Shown here one piece after another: positions 42,214-51,714 of a DNA stretch of 64,000 nt (position 1 is its first letter; every line of letters begins with the position of its first letter). A program made the position numbers and the translations under genes. The stretch comes from Herbiconiux daphne (lineage in GTDB: Bacteria > Actinomycetota > Actinomycetes > Actinomycetales > Microbacteriaceae): contig NZ_JANLCJ010000009.1 in the NCBI RefSeq assembly GCF_024979295.1, positions 57,513 through 121,512 on the forward strand. Direction: 5' to 3'. The notes under the pieces were generated by a model, which ran no database searches, was not told the origin of the DNA, and worked only from the letters and a program-made list of their open reading frames with translations.

Positions 42214-43053
42214 ATGGCCACCATCACCGTTGGAGAAGAGAACTCGGCACCCATCGAGTTGTACTACGAAGACCACGGCGGCGGCCGACCGGTGGTGCTC
42301 TTGGCCGGCTGGCCGTTCGATGCCCGTTCGTGGGAACCGCAGCTGCACCCCTTGCTCGATGCCGGCTACCGAGTCGTCAGCATCGACCGTCGTGGGTTCG
42401 GGCGTTCCAGCTCGCCGACCACCGGCTACGACTTCGACACCCTGAGTGCCGATGTCGACGCTCTCGTGCAGAAACTCGACCTCCGCGACGTGAGTCTCGT
42501 CGGCTTCTCTCTGGGCACCGGCGAGGTGGCGCGCTACATCGGACGATTCGGCACCGAGCGGCTGAGTAGCGCTGTGCTGATCGAGAGTCTCACGCCGACG
42601 TTCGCATTCAGCGACGACAACCCGAAAGGCGTCGACGAGGCGGGGGTCAGAGGCGTTCAGCAGGCGATCCTCGACGACCGCTTCGCGTGGCTGACCGGCA
42701 TGATGGCAAACTTCCTCAACCTCGATGACTATCAGGGATCACGCGTGAGTGAGGACACGGTGCGGGCCATGTGGTCCGCCGGCGCCGAAGCGTCACCGTA
42801 CGCGACCTGGGCGTGCCCGCAGACGTGGTTGGAAGACTTCCACTCCGACCTGGAACGGTTCGACGTGCCGACACTGATCATTCACGGCACAGCCGACCGC
42901 ATCCTGTCGATCGACGGGCAAGGCGCCAGGGCGCACGAAGCTCTCCCCAGCGCCCGCTATGTCGAGATCGAAGGCGGGCCGCACATCAACCCCGTCACGC
43001 ATACGGCGGAGGTCAACCAGCAGCTCCTCAGCTTCCTCGAATCCCCGTCGTGA
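42214..43053 (+). CDS. Alpha/beta hydrolase, non-heme chloroperoxidase-like
   Basis: A 279-residue alpha/beta hydrolase. VVLLAGWPFDARSWEPQ (oxyanion strand), nucleophile elbow LVGFSLGTGEVARYIGRFG with the catalytic Ser, acid Asp in HGTADRILS and His in GGPHINPV match the cofactor-free bromo/chloroperoxidase-arylesterase group. These enzymes hydrolyse esters and, with acids and peroxide, form peracids. GAGGAGGA precedes the ATG. It begins a run of hydrolase/cupin genes on the same strand (to 45089) with gaps of 15-30 bp, so an operon is likely. Confidence 0.87.
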   Translation: MATITVGEENSAPIELYYEDHGGGRPVVLLAGWPFDARSWEPQLHPLLDAGYRVVSIDRRGFGRSSSPTTGYDFDTLSADVDALVQKLDLRDVSLVGFSLGTGEVARYIGRFGTERLSSAVLIESLTPTFAFSDDNPKGVDEAGVRGVQQAILDDRFAWLTGMMANFLNLDDYQGSRVSEDTVRAMWSAGAEASPYATWACPQTWLEDFHSDLERFDVPTLIIHGTADRILSIDGQGARAHEALPSARYVEIEGGPHINPVTHTAEVNQQLLSFLESPS

Positions 43054-43068
43054 CGATCGGATGACCCG

Positions 43069-43959
43069 GTGTTCGACGACTTCAGCTCTCGACTGGTCGA
43101 CGTCGACCGGGGAGCGATCTTCGCGCGTTCCGGTGGCCACGGCCCCCCGGTGCTGCTTCTGCACGGCTATCCACAGACACACGTCATGTGGCATGCGGTG
43201 GTGGGCCGGCTGACCGAGCACCACACCGTCGTCGTGGCCGACCTTCCCGGGTACGGCCGGTCGTTCCGGCCGGAGACCGTCGCCGACCACAGCACCTACT
43301 CGAAGCGTGCCCTTGCACGAGACCTGGTGCAGCTCATGGCCGCTCTGGGGTTCGAGAGGTTCTCGGTGGCCGGTCACGACCGAGGGGGCCGGATCGCCTA
43401 CCGGATGGCACTCGACCACAGCGAGACCATCACCGCGGCGGGTGCGTTCGACGTGGTGCCGACGGGCGAGGTCTGGGCTCGCGCAGACGCGCAACTGGCC
43501 CTCACCTACTGGCACTGGGCCTTTCTCGCTCAACCGGCGCCTCTGCCCGAGGATCTCATCGACGCGAATCCGGGAGCATTCTTCGATCGGCACATCCGTG
43601 CGCTCGGGTTGGGCCGCGCGACCGATCACTACCCGCCAGAACTGATGGCACACTACCGACGGCTCCTCGACGATCACGACGTGGTGCACGGCATCTGCGA
43701 GGACTACCGCGCCGGTGCAGGCATCGACCGAACCCACGACGACGACGACAAGATCGCGGGTCGCCGGATCTCGTGCCCGTTCCTGGTGCTGTGGAGCGCA
43801 CCCGGCGCCCTGCCCAAGCTCTACGGCGGCGTGCTCTCCATGTGGCGGGGCTGGGCGACCGATCTTCGCGGTCACGGACTCGACGCATCCCATTTCCTCG
43901 TCGAAGACCGACCCGACGACGTGGCTCGCGAGCTGCTTTCGCTGCTGACTCCGCGTTGA
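43069..43959 (+). CDS. Alpha/beta hydrolase, haloacetate dehalogenase/epoxide-hydrolase-like
   Basis: A 296-residue alpha/beta hydrolase with Asp as nucleophile (VAGHDRGGRIAYRM), HGYPQTHVMW at the oxyanion strand and a late His (HFLVEDRPDD). That combination and the TYWHWAFLAQPAPLPE cap segment match fluoroacetate dehalogenases and related soluble epoxide hydrolases. It probably cleaves a C-halogen or epoxide bond via an ester intermediate. The start is GTG, 15 bp after the preceding hydrolase, within the same operon. Confidence 0.85.
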   Translation: MFDDFSSRLVDVDRGAIFARSGGHGPPVLLLHGYPQTHVMWHAVVGRLTEHHTVVVADLPGYGRSFRPETVADHSTYSKRALARDLVQLMAALGFERFSVAGHDRGGRIAYRMALDHSETITAAGAFDVVPTGEVWARADAQLALTYWHWAFLAQPAPLPEDLIDANPGAFFDRHIRALGLGRATDHYPPELMAHYRRLLDDHDVVHGICEDYRAGAGIDRTHDDDDKIAGRRISCPFLVLWSAPGALPKLYGGVLSMWRGWATDLRGHGLDASHFLVEDRPDDVARELLSLLTPR

Positions 43960-43982
43960 CCTCCCTCGAAAGGACCACTCCC

Positions 43983-44360
43983 ATGACCGCATCAGAACCC
44001 GACAGCTCCCCCATCTCGGGCGAGCACGACCAGCTCTCGCGAAAGCTCAAGCGCACCGAGGTGCAGCACGAGGCATCCTCCATTCCCGGGCGCGACATCG
44101 TTCAGGTGCTCACCGAGATTCCCGTCGATGTGTCATCGGGCTGGCACCATCACCCTGGCGAGGAGGTCGGCTACATCGTCGCCGGCACCGTGCGCATGGA
44201 GCGCCGCGACGGCGAGACGAAGGTCCTGAACGCCGGCGACGGGTTCCTCATCCCGCCCGGCGTGCCTCACAACGCCACCGACCTCGGTCCCGATACCGGT
44301 CGCATGCTGTCGACCTACATCGTCGCGACCGGAGAACCCGTCTCCACCCTTGACACCTGA
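43983..44360 (+). CDS. Cupin-domain protein
   Basis: A 125-residue single-domain cupin. The metal-site motif 1 WHHHPGEEVGYIVAGTVRME and motif 2 AGDGFLIPPGVPHNATD (G-x5-H type) are complete, suggesting a bound divalent metal. It may bind or turn over a small carboxylate or ring compound, or serve as a scavenger of quinones. GAAAGGA lies 9 nt before the ATG. It sits 23 bp after the dehalogenase-like gene and 27 bp before another hydrolase, so it belongs to that operon. Confidence 0.85.
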   Translation: MTASEPDSSPISGEHDQLSRKLKRTEVQHEASSIPGRDIVQVLTEIPVDVSSGWHHHPGEEVGYIVAGTVRMERRDGETKVLNAGDGFLIPPGVPHNATDLGPDTGRMLSTYIVATGEPVSTLDT

Positions 44361-44387
44361 TCCAGACATCCGAGCGAAAGAGAACTC

Positions 44388-45089
44388 ATGACTACCGTCA
44401 TCCTGGTGCACGGCGCCTTCGCCGGCTCCGACAGCTGGAACGGCGTGATCGCGGCTTTGCACCCCGAGCAACGGGTGATCGCCTACGCGAATCCCCTTCG
44501 GGGAATCGACGACGATGTCGCGCCTCTGAACGACCTGATCCGAACCATCGACGGTCCGATCGTGCTCGTCGGCCACTCCTACGGAGGCGCGGTGCTGACC
44601 GCGGTGGACCCCTCGGCGGCGCAGATAGTCGGGCTGGTCTATGTCGCCGGATTCGCGCTGCAGACCGGCGAGAGCCCCGCAACCGCCTCTGCCCTCGCAC
44701 CCGGCTCCACGCTCGCCGACACGTTGGTCGAGGTGCCGTTACAAGGGGGAGGAGTGGACCTCTACATCGACCAGGACGAATACTGGAAACAGTTCTGCGC
44801 AGACCTCAGCGAGCAGCAGGCCGGCTCCATGGCGGTGACGCAACGCCCCGTCACCGGCGCCGGGCTGAATGACCCCCTGAAGACGCCGGCGCTGTGGCAG
44901 TCCGTGCCGAGCTGGTTCGTCTTCGGCGAGAACGATCGCAACATCCCCGCCGCGGCGCATCACGTCATGGCCGACCGAGCGGGCGCCCGTCGCACGGTGG
45001 AGGTCGCCGGCGCATCGCACGTCGTCGGGATCTCCCATCCGGGCGAGGTCGTGACGATGGTGATGGAAGCCGCTTCGTCGCCACGCTGA
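44388..45089 (+). CDS. Alpha/beta hydrolase (EstC-like, short form)
   Basis: A 233-residue alpha/beta hydrolase: VILVHGAFAGSDSWNGVIAAL, LVGHSYGGAVLTAV with the catalytic Ser, FVFGENDRNIPAAAHHVMADRA for the acid region and a final His in ASHVVGISHP. It is paralogous to the protein at 49896-50630 (shared PLRGI, GHSYGGAV and IVGLVYVAGFA segments), the two genes flanking the antiporter and LuxR regulator. Such hydrolases are esterases or lactonases of uncertain substrate. Last gene of the 42214-45089 operon. Confidence 0.85.
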   Translation: MTTVILVHGAFAGSDSWNGVIAALHPEQRVIAYANPLRGIDDDVAPLNDLIRTIDGPIVLVGHSYGGAVLTAVDPSAAQIVGLVYVAGFALQTGESPATASALAPGSTLADTLVEVPLQGGGVDLYIDQDEYWKQFCADLSEQQAGSMAVTQRPVTGAGLNDPLKTPALWQSVPSWFVFGENDRNIPAAAHHVMADRAGARRTVEVAGASHVVGISHPGEVVTMVMEAASSPR

Positions 45090-45159
45090 TCACCGTGCCG
45101 GCTCCCCATCGTCCCCATCCGTCGAGAACAGCCCCGACCCTTCCCGCGAGCAGCAGACC

Positions 45160-46830
45160 GTGAATCCCGGAACGATCGTCGCGTGGGTGGTGGCGTTCGT
45201 GCTGCTCGCCGTCGTCATCACGGGGTTCGCTCGCCGCGTCGGCTGGTCGGCCCCCGTGCTCCTGGTCGTCGTCGGGGCTGCCATCTCGTTCATCCCCGGG
45301 GTGCCCGACGTGCGCATCGAACCGGAGTTCGTGCTGTACGGAGTCGTTCCACCCCTGCTCTTCGCCGCCGCATTCGGCACGTACGTCATCGACGTCCGTG
45401 CCCGCCGGGACACCATCGTGCTGCTTTCCGTCGGGCTGGTCGTGTTCACGGCCTTCACCGTCGGATGGGTCACCTACCTGCTGCTGCCCGCCATCGGTTT
45501 CGCCGCCGCTTTCGCCTTCGCCGCGGTCGTCGCGCCCACCGATGCCAGCGCCGTCACCGCGATCGCCGGGCGCCTGAAACTGCCGCATCGGGTTGTGACG
45601 GTGCTGGAAGGCGAGAGCCTTCTCAACGACGCGACCGCGCTGGTGCTGCTGAACACCGCGATCGCCGCGATCATCTCGACGACCAGCCCAGCACTCATCG
45701 CAGCCGACCTGGGTCTCGCGATCGTCGGCGGGGTCGGGATCGGACTGGCGATCGGATGGCTCGTGTCGTCGATCCGCAGTCGGCTCCGGTCGCCCGTGCT
45801 CGACACGAGCCTGGCTCTCATCACCCCGTATTTCGCGTTCATAGCGGCCGATGCCGTCCACGGCTCCGGGGTGCTCGCCGTCGTCATTTCGGCGCTCTAC
45901 CTGGGCTTCCGTTCCCCCATGGTGCAATCTGCCGAAGCGAGGGTTGCCGAGGCCGTGAACTGGCGCACGGTCGGGTTCCTGGTCGAGAACGCCGTGTTCC
46001 TCTTCATCGGTCTCAACGCCGCGGGAATCGTTCGAGGGGCGCTGCATCAGCTCAACGGCGTCTGGGCAGCGGTCGGCGTCTGCGCGATCGTCATCGCGGC
46101 TCTGTTCCTGTCGCGCTCCGTGTTCGTGTTCCTGATGGTCGCCGTCTTTCGACACGGCTCGCGATACATGCGCGCGCAGGACCTCCGATGGAAGTACGCT
46201 GCCGTCGTCTCTGCAGCGAACGTTCGGGGAGTCGTGACATTGGCAGCGATCTTCCTGCTGCCACCGGAGACTCCCGGACGCGAGCTGCTGCAACTCATGG
46301 CGTTCGTCGTCGTCGTGGTCTCTCTTCTCAGCGGCATCCTTCTTCCTCGGCTGATCCGCCGACTCCGTCTCACGCCGGCGGACGAGACCGAGGAGTTCGC
46401 CGAGTGGGAGAAGCTGATGGCCCAGGCGCATGCCAGTGGGCTGAGTCGGCTGGAGTCAGAAGCGACCGACGCCGATCACGAACGAGTGCTGAACCAGTTG
46501 CGTTCGAACGCGACTCTCATCTCGGATTCTCTCGAACACGAATCGGATGCCGGTGGTGAGAGCTACCTGCTCGCCTACCGACGGCTGAGAAAACTCATGA
46601 TCCGCGCCGAGAGGCAGTACGTCAACGACGCGAGACGCCGACGCCTCTTCCCGGAGACCGTGGTCGCCGCCGCCCTCCGCGCGATCGACATCGAGGAACT
46701 CGCGATCTGGGCGGCCCCGGTGCTCGAGGACACAGAGTCATCGCCGCACCTCGACCGCACCGATGCAGCGCCGAGTGGCCGAGCGCGATGGCGGCGCCGG
46801 AGGGGTGACGCCCGCAGAGACCCACAGTGA
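45160..46830 (+). CDS. CPA1-family Na+/H+ antiporter (NhaP-like)
   Basis: A 556-residue cation/proton antiporter. About 12 TM helices fill residues 1-400, with the ion-binding region VVAPTDASAVTAI (TPTDxxA-type) and LEGESLLNDATALVL (ND motif) typical of CPA1 Na+/H+ exchangers. A hydrophilic C-terminal 150 residues (ESYLLAYRRLRKLMIRAERQYVNDARR) is cytoplasmic and may regulate transport. The start is GTG. It ends 9 bp before the convergent LuxR gene. Confidence 0.88.
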   Translation: MNPGTIVAWVVAFVLLAVVITGFARRVGWSAPVLLVVVGAAISFIPGVPDVRIEPEFVLYGVVPPLLFAAAFGTYVIDVRARRDTIVLLSVGLVVFTAFTVGWVTYLLLPAIGFAAAFAFAAVVAPTDASAVTAIAGRLKLPHRVVTVLEGESLLNDATALVLLNTAIAAIISTTSPALIAADLGLAIVGGVGIGLAIGWLVSSIRSRLRSPVLDTSLALITPYFAFIAADAVHGSGVLAVVISALYLGFRSPMVQSAEARVAEAVNWRTVGFLVENAVFLFIGLNAAGIVRGALHQLNGVWAAVGVCAIVIAALFLSRSVFVFLMVAVFRHGSRYMRAQDLRWKYAAVVSAANVRGVVTLAAIFLLPPETPGRELLQLMAFVVVVVSLLSGILLPRLIRRLRLTPADETEEFAEWEKLMAQAHASGLSRLESEATDADHERVLNQLRSNATLISDSLEHESDAGGESYLLAYRRLRKLMIRAERQYVNDARRRRLFPETVVAAALRAIDIEELAIWAAPVLEDTESSPHLDRTDAAPSGRARWRRRRGDARRDPQ

Positions 46831-46839
46831 CCCGGCCCG

Positions 46840-49668
46840 TCAGTGGATGACGGATGCCAACTGTCTTCGCGACGTGATGTCCAGCTTCTTGAAGATCTTG
46901 CTCAGGTGGTATTCGACCGTCGACGTGGTCAGGAACATGTGCACGGCGATCTCGGAGTTCGTCGCACCGGTCGCTGCGAGGCGGGCGACCTGTGCCTCCT
47001 GCGGAGTGAGTCCGGGGTCGACCCTCCCCTCCGGCGTGAACTCGATGGGCTTGAGTCCAGCGGCGAGCAGCTCCGAGCCGGCACGGGCTGCGAAGGCCTC
47101 GGCGCCCATCGAGTCGAAGAGTTGATAGGCGGCGGACAACTGCACCTGGGCGTCGCGGCGTCGTCTCTGCCGACGAAGCCATTGGCCGTAGACCAGGTGG
47201 GCTCGAGCGACCTCGACACGGAGGGAGGTCGACAGGAGCGACTCGATCGCCTCGAGGTAGAGACGCTCGGCATCCGCGACGGGAGCGACGAGCGCCCGCG
47301 AGCGAGCGAGCACCCCGAGCGCCCATGGCGTGCCACTGGCAATCGCTCGCGTCTCGAGCCGCACGAGCGCGGCTTCCGCTGTCGCGAGCTGGCCCACTCG
47401 AGCGGCCGCCTCGACGACATCGGGAAGGATGGTGCTTCCGTACCCGAGATTGTCACGTTCATAGATCTCCAACGCGGAGGCGAGTGCCTCGGCGTAGTTT
47501 CCCAACCCGATCTCCAAGACGGTGAGCCCCGACCAAGCGGCCAGTTCCATGTAGAGCGAACCCCACTGTCGTCCCCAGGCCGCACCGGCATGCGCGTTGT
47601 CACGGCATTCCTTTTCTCGCCCCTGCCACGCGCGCAACTGGATCATGGGTCCGAGTCCCGCGGCGCCGGGCAGGCCCATGAGGGCAGTGATCTCGGCCGC
47701 CTCGAACGCGCTCTGCTCTGCCGCCCTCATCTCGCCCGCCCAACATTGCGAGACGCATCGTCCGCCCAGCGATACCTGCAGCACGTCCAACACTCCGTGC
47801 CGGCGGCCTTGGTCGATTCCGCGCTCGAACAACCCGCGGCGCCCGTCGTCGTCCCAGATCTCATCACCGGCGAACCATCCTGCGACGGGAGGTGAATGAG
47901 CGTCGGGCGGCTCGTCGTCGTCGATGAACAGAGCCCGCACCGAGCTCCGCAACAGCGGGAGTGCCTCGGTGTACCCGACGGCGAATCGGGTGGCGAGCCC
48001 CTCGAGCAGCAGATCGCGGGCGGAGGTCGGTGGATGCTTGTCACGAACGTAATCCAGAATGGTGCGCGCTATCTCCTGCGCTGTCAGGCGGTCGATTCCC
48101 TCCCGCCCGGCCAAGGCCGCCCTCAGCGCGTTGAACAGCATGCCCCGGATCAGCTCTTCATCACCCCGATCGGCGTGGTCGATGGCGTCCAGGAGAGTCG
48201 TCCACGCATCGCGGTAGCGGTGGTGGAACATCGCGATCAGAGCACGCAGGCGCTGAACGTCGACGTGTCTGCCCGCCGCGTCGAGCCACGGTCCGGCCTT
48301 GTCCAGGAGCGCTTCGGCCAGGATGCCGTCTCCGGCGGCGAGATAGGCCTCCGCAGCGCGGAACATCCGGTCGCTCCGCTCGTAGGGCCCGGGAGAGAGT
48401 TCGGCCGCGCGAGCGAGGAATCGGGCTTGCGCGAGTTGCCCGCCGCGTCGTTCGGCGCGGTCGGCAGATCGCTCGAGGTCGGCTGCCACGTCTTCGTCGG
48501 GGGCACTCGTGGCAGCCGCCCGGTGCCACGCAGCGACGTCGGCGTGATCGTCCATCTCGGCGATCGTCGCCATGATGCTGTGCGCAAGGCGACGTTGGCG
48601 AGGATCCGCTGCGTGGTAGACGGCGGATCGAATGAGCGGATGGCGGAATGCCACCGTCTCGCCGATGGTGAGCACATCGAGGGCGTGCGCTGCGTCGGCC
48701 GCGTCGTCGGGCAGCCCGAGCAGTGCGGCCGCGCGCCACAGGGTGGAGGGATCATCCGTCGACATGGCCGAGGCCAGAACGAGCAGCGAACGGGTCTCCG
48801 GCGGGAGCACCTCGAGTTGACGCAGGAAGTGTGCGTTGAGTCCGCGACCGGTGGGCAACTGCTGTGGCAGAGGAAGACGACCGGCCAGCTGCTCCGAGGT
48901 CAGCTGGGTGAGCAGCTCCCGCATGGCCAACGGGTTCCCGCCCGTCTCCGCGACGATACGCGCCGCGACCAGAGAACTCACGGGGCCGGGGCGAGCCGAA
49001 TCGAGCAGGGCGTACGAGCCGTCACGATCCAGACCTCGCACGTGATGAGTGGGCAGCCCGTCGAGCGCCCGAACCAGGTCGTGACCCTCTCGTGCGGCGA
49101 ACACGAAGCCCAGACTGTCGGCATACACTCGCCGAGCCGCGAAACTCAGAACGTCGAGCGATTCCCGATCCAGCCACTGAGCGTCGTCGACCACGCAGAT
49201 GAGCGGGTCACTCTCCGCAGCAGCAGCCAGAACGCCCAGGGCGGCGAGCCCGAGCAGGAACTTCGGGGGCGGGGGCTCCTCCAGAACTCCGAAGGTCGTC
49301 AGGAGTGCGGTGCGCTGGCGCGCCGGCACGTCGGCGAAGTGTTCTTGCAGTGGCAGCAGAAGGCGGTGAAGGGCGGCGAACCCGATACTGAACTCCGATT
49401 CGATTCCCACGATGCGGACCGTCCTGATGCCCGACGACGAGAGATGGTCGAGCAGCCGAGTCTTCCCGACACCTGGTTCGCCGAGAATCACCAGAGATCC
49501 GCTGAGGCCGTCGGCGACCGACTGCACGAGGTCGTCCAGCATCTGGCATTCACGGTCGCGGCCCACGAGGGGCGAGGCCGACGGTCGCGATGAGGGGGAT
49601 CGCAGTGAGGGAGATCGGCGGGAGGAGGGTTCGTCGGTCGGCGTGGGAGCGCGGTCCGGCTCAGTCAT
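46840..49668 (-). CDS. LAL-type LuxR-family regulator (large ATP-binding)
   Basis: A 942-residue STAND/LAL activator. An N-terminal AAA-like NTPase domain shows Walker A LGEPGVGKTRLL and Walker B ICVVDDAQWLD, a long helical TPR-like middle (about 350-860) may sense ligands or partners, and the C-terminal LuxR HTH reads LTPQEAQVARLAATGATNSEIAVHMFLTTSTVEYHLSKIFKKLDI. ATG 49668 is preferred; the frame extends 29 residues upstream but without similarity. It is divergent from the 49896 hydrolase and faces the antiporter. It probably activates the neighbouring hydrolase units. The signal is unknown. Confidence 0.87.
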   Translation of the reverse strand: MTEPDRAPTPTDEPSSRRSPSLRSPSSRPSASPLVGRDRECQMLDDLVQSVADGLSGSLVILGEPGVGKTRLLDHLSSSGIRTVRIVGIESEFSIGFAALHRLLLPLQEHFADVPARQRTALLTTFGVLEEPPPPKFLLGLAALGVLAAAAESDPLICVVDDAQWLDRESLDVLSFAARRVYADSLGFVFAAREGHDLVRALDGLPTHHVRGLDRDGSYALLDSARPGPVSSLVAARIVAETGGNPLAMRELLTQLTSEQLAGRLPLPQQLPTGRGLNAHFLRQLEVLPPETRSLLVLASAMSTDDPSTLWRAAALLGLPDDAADAAHALDVLTIGETVAFRHPLIRSAVYHAADPRQRRLAHSIMATIAEMDDHADVAAWHRAAATSAPDEDVAADLERSADRAERRGGQLAQARFLARAAELSPGPYERSDRMFRAAEAYLAAGDGILAEALLDKAGPWLDAAGRHVDVQRLRALIAMFHHRYRDAWTTLLDAIDHADRGDEELIRGMLFNALRAALAGREGIDRLTAQEIARTILDYVRDKHPPTSARDLLLEGLATRFAVGYTEALPLLRSSVRALFIDDDEPPDAHSPPVAGWFAGDEIWDDDGRRGLFERGIDQGRRHGVLDVLQVSLGGRCVSQCWAGEMRAAEQSAFEAAEITALMGLPGAAGLGPMIQLRAWQGREKECRDNAHAGAAWGRQWGSLYMELAAWSGLTVLEIGLGNYAEALASALEIYERDNLGYGSTILPDVVEAAARVGQLATAEAALVRLETRAIASGTPWALGVLARSRALVAPVADAERLYLEAIESLLSTSLRVEVARAHLVYGQWLRRQRRRRDAQVQLSAAYQLFDSMGAEAFAARAGSELLAAGLKPIEFTPEGRVDPGLTPQEAQVARLAATGATNSEIAVHMFLTTSTVEYHLSKIFKKLDITSRRQLASVIH

Positions 49669-49895
49669 CGCGCGTGCCCTCACAACCGAGCATGGTTGCC
49701 AATCCTTCGGTGCCGAATAGCAGCCATTAATAACGAAGTTTCCACCGCGCCACAACCCCGAACCGGGCAGGTGAACTCCCTGACCACACTGGGGTCCTTA
49801 CCAGATGCGAAAGCGGGTCGGAGATGCTGTCATGTGTTCGTAGGCGAAGCCGCTGGAGAACCACGACTCCTGGTCAGCGGGGAAGGAAGCCGACC

Positions 49896-50630
49896 ATGAT
49901 CGACGACGGGTCTGCACCGCCCACGGTCGTGCTGGTGCACGGGGCGTTCGCTGACGGGGGGAGCTGGGCACGCGTGGCGGCCCTGCTCGTGGCGCAGGGA
50001 ATCGGCGTGCTCGTGCCCGCCGTGCCGCTTCGCGGGATCGCCTCCGATTCCGCCTACCTGGCGAGCGTGCTCTCGAACATCCACGGCCCGGTTCTCGCGG
50101 TGGGCCACTCATACGGGGGAGCTGTCATCACCAACGCCGCATCGCGAGCGCCCAACGTGATCGGCCTCGTCTACGTCGCAGGGTTTGCTCCGGACGAGGG
50201 CGAATCGATCCGCGACGTCGAGGCGATGTCGCGCGACAGCGCCGTCGGCCCGGCGCTTCTCCGGCGAGGCCATCTCACCGGGTGCGGGGAGGGGACAGAC
50301 GTGGAGTTGTTCGTCGAACCGACATCCTTCCACCGGCTGTTCGCCGCTGATCTCACGCCAGCGCACGCAGCGGTGCTCGCCGCGTCCCAACGTCCTCTGG
50401 CGGAATCAGCGGTTGCCGAAAAGGCACGGACCGCCGCATGGCGCACGTTGCCGTCGTGGGCGGTCGTCGCAACAGCCGACCGCCTGGCCGGCACGGATGT
50501 GATCCGCTCGATGGCCCGCCGCGCCGGTGCCGAGATCGTGGAACTGGAAGGTTCGCACGCGATCATGATCTCTCAACCGCGAAGGGTCGCCGAGGTGATC
50601 CTCGCCGCCGTGAAATCCGTCACGCCATGA
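49896..50630 (+). CDS. Alpha/beta hydrolase (EstC-like, second copy)
   Basis: A 244-residue paralogue of the hydrolase at 44388-45089. VVLVHGAFADGGSWARVAALL, AVGHSYGGAVITNAASRA (catalytic Ser), a weaker acid region ATADRLAGTDVIRSM and His in GSHAIMIS are present. A strong GGAAGGAAG precedes the ATG. It is the first gene right of the LuxR regulator and overlaps the TDT-type transporter by ATGA (50627-50630). Likely under LuxR control together with that transporter. The 227 bp between it and the LuxR gene hold an AT-rich patch (near 49725-49742) but no clear dyad. Confidence 0.83.
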   Translation: MIDDGSAPPTVVLVHGAFADGGSWARVAALLVAQGIGVLVPAVPLRGIASDSAYLASVLSNIHGPVLAVGHSYGGAVITNAASRAPNVIGLVYVAGFAPDEGESIRDVEAMSRDSAVGPALLRRGHLTGCGEGTDVELFVEPTSFHRLFAADLTPAHAAVLAASQRPLAESAVAEKARTAAWRTLPSWAVVATADRLAGTDVIRSMARRAGAEIVELEGSHAIMISQPRRVAEVILAAVKSVTP

Positions 50631-51691
50631 CCGGCGCGAGATCTCGGCCGAAACGGATGGCGCCGCGGATTCCGTTGAACACGCTGGCTATCAGCTTCGG
50701 TCTCACCGGGCTGGCATCGCTGTGGTCGACCATGGCCGGCGCACTCGAGTTGAGCAGGTTCATTCCCATCGTCCTCTGGAGCGGTGCCGCCCTCTCGTGG
50801 GTCTGGCTCATCGTCGCCCATCTCGTGCGCGGCGCTCGTAGCACGGAGTCGTTGATCTCTCAGCTCCGGCATCCGGCTCAGGGACCGATCGCGGCCATCG
50901 TGCCGACGGTGGGCATGCTGTTGGGTGCCGAGCTCTACCTCGTGTGGCCGATCGGCGGGTTCATCCTTGCGCTCACCTCCTTTGTCGCAGCGATCGCCTT
51001 TGCCGGGTGGATCCTGGCGTTCTGGCACAGCGGCCACCTCAACCAGGAAGCGTTTCACGGGGCCTATCTCCTGCCCACGGTTGCGGCTCCCCTGGTTGCG
51101 TCCGCCGTCGCCGCGAGGCTGGGGTTCCCCCTGATGGCGATGGGGGCGTTCGCCGTAGGGCTCTTCTTCTGGGTGGTGCTCGTCACCGTGCTGCTATCAC
51201 GACTGGCCTTCTTCCCGCCGCTACCCGACCCCCTCACGCCGACCCTGGCCATTCTTCTCGCCCCGCCCGCCGTGGCGGGTGCGGCCTGGTTCGCCATGAA
51301 CGGGGTTCATGACGACGTCGTCTCCGTCAGCCTGCTCGGGGTTCTCGCCGTGATGTTCGTCATGCAACTGTTCCTCATCGGCGTCTATCGCCGGCTGCCG
51401 TTCACTCTGGGGTTCTGGTCATTCACGTTCCCCGCCGCATCGGCCGCCACCTTTCTCGTGCAATGGGTGGAGCTGGGTGCCTTCCGGGGCTGGCAGATCG
51501 TGGCCGTCGTTGCCGCGACGTGCGTGACCGTCTTGATCGCCGCCATCGGCATCCGCTCCATCGTGCTCGTCAGTTCCGTTCGGCGAGGAGTCCGTCGGGC
51601 GGAACAGACACTCCGACGAGCCGATGACGTCGCCGGACGAGCGGGTCGCGAAGAGCAGATCGATCCGCCTCGCTCGCACCCGATCGGATGA
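50627..51691 (+). CDS. TDT-family (tellurite-resistance/dicarboxylate transporter-like) membrane protein
   Basis: A 354-residue integral membrane protein with about ten hydrophobic helices. PLNTLAISFGLTGLASLW at the start and WHSGHLNQEAFHGAYLLPTVAAPLVAS in the middle match the TehA/SLAC1-like TDT fold, a family of anion channels and dicarboxylate or sulfite exporters. The hydrophilic tail is Arg-rich. Translationally coupled to the preceding hydrolase, so it may export or import that enzyme's substrate or acid product. The ion is not predictable. Confidence 0.8.
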   Translation: MTGARSRPKRMAPRIPLNTLAISFGLTGLASLWSTMAGALELSRFIPIVLWSGAALSWVWLIVAHLVRGARSTESLISQLRHPAQGPIAAIVPTVGMLLGAELYLVWPIGGFILALTSFVAAIAFAGWILAFWHSGHLNQEAFHGAYLLPTVAAPLVASAVAARLGFPLMAMGAFAVGLFFWVVLVTVLLSRLAFFPPLPDPLTPTLAILLAPPAVAGAAWFAMNGVHDDVVSVSLLGVLAVMFVMQLFLIGVYRRLPFTLGFWSFTFPAASAATFLVQWVELGAFRGWQIVAVVAATCVTVLIAAIGIRSIVLVSSVRRGVRRAEQTLRRADDVAGRAGREEQIDPPRSHPIG

Positions 51692-51714
51692 CACACACCA
51701 CGAAGGAGAGGTAC

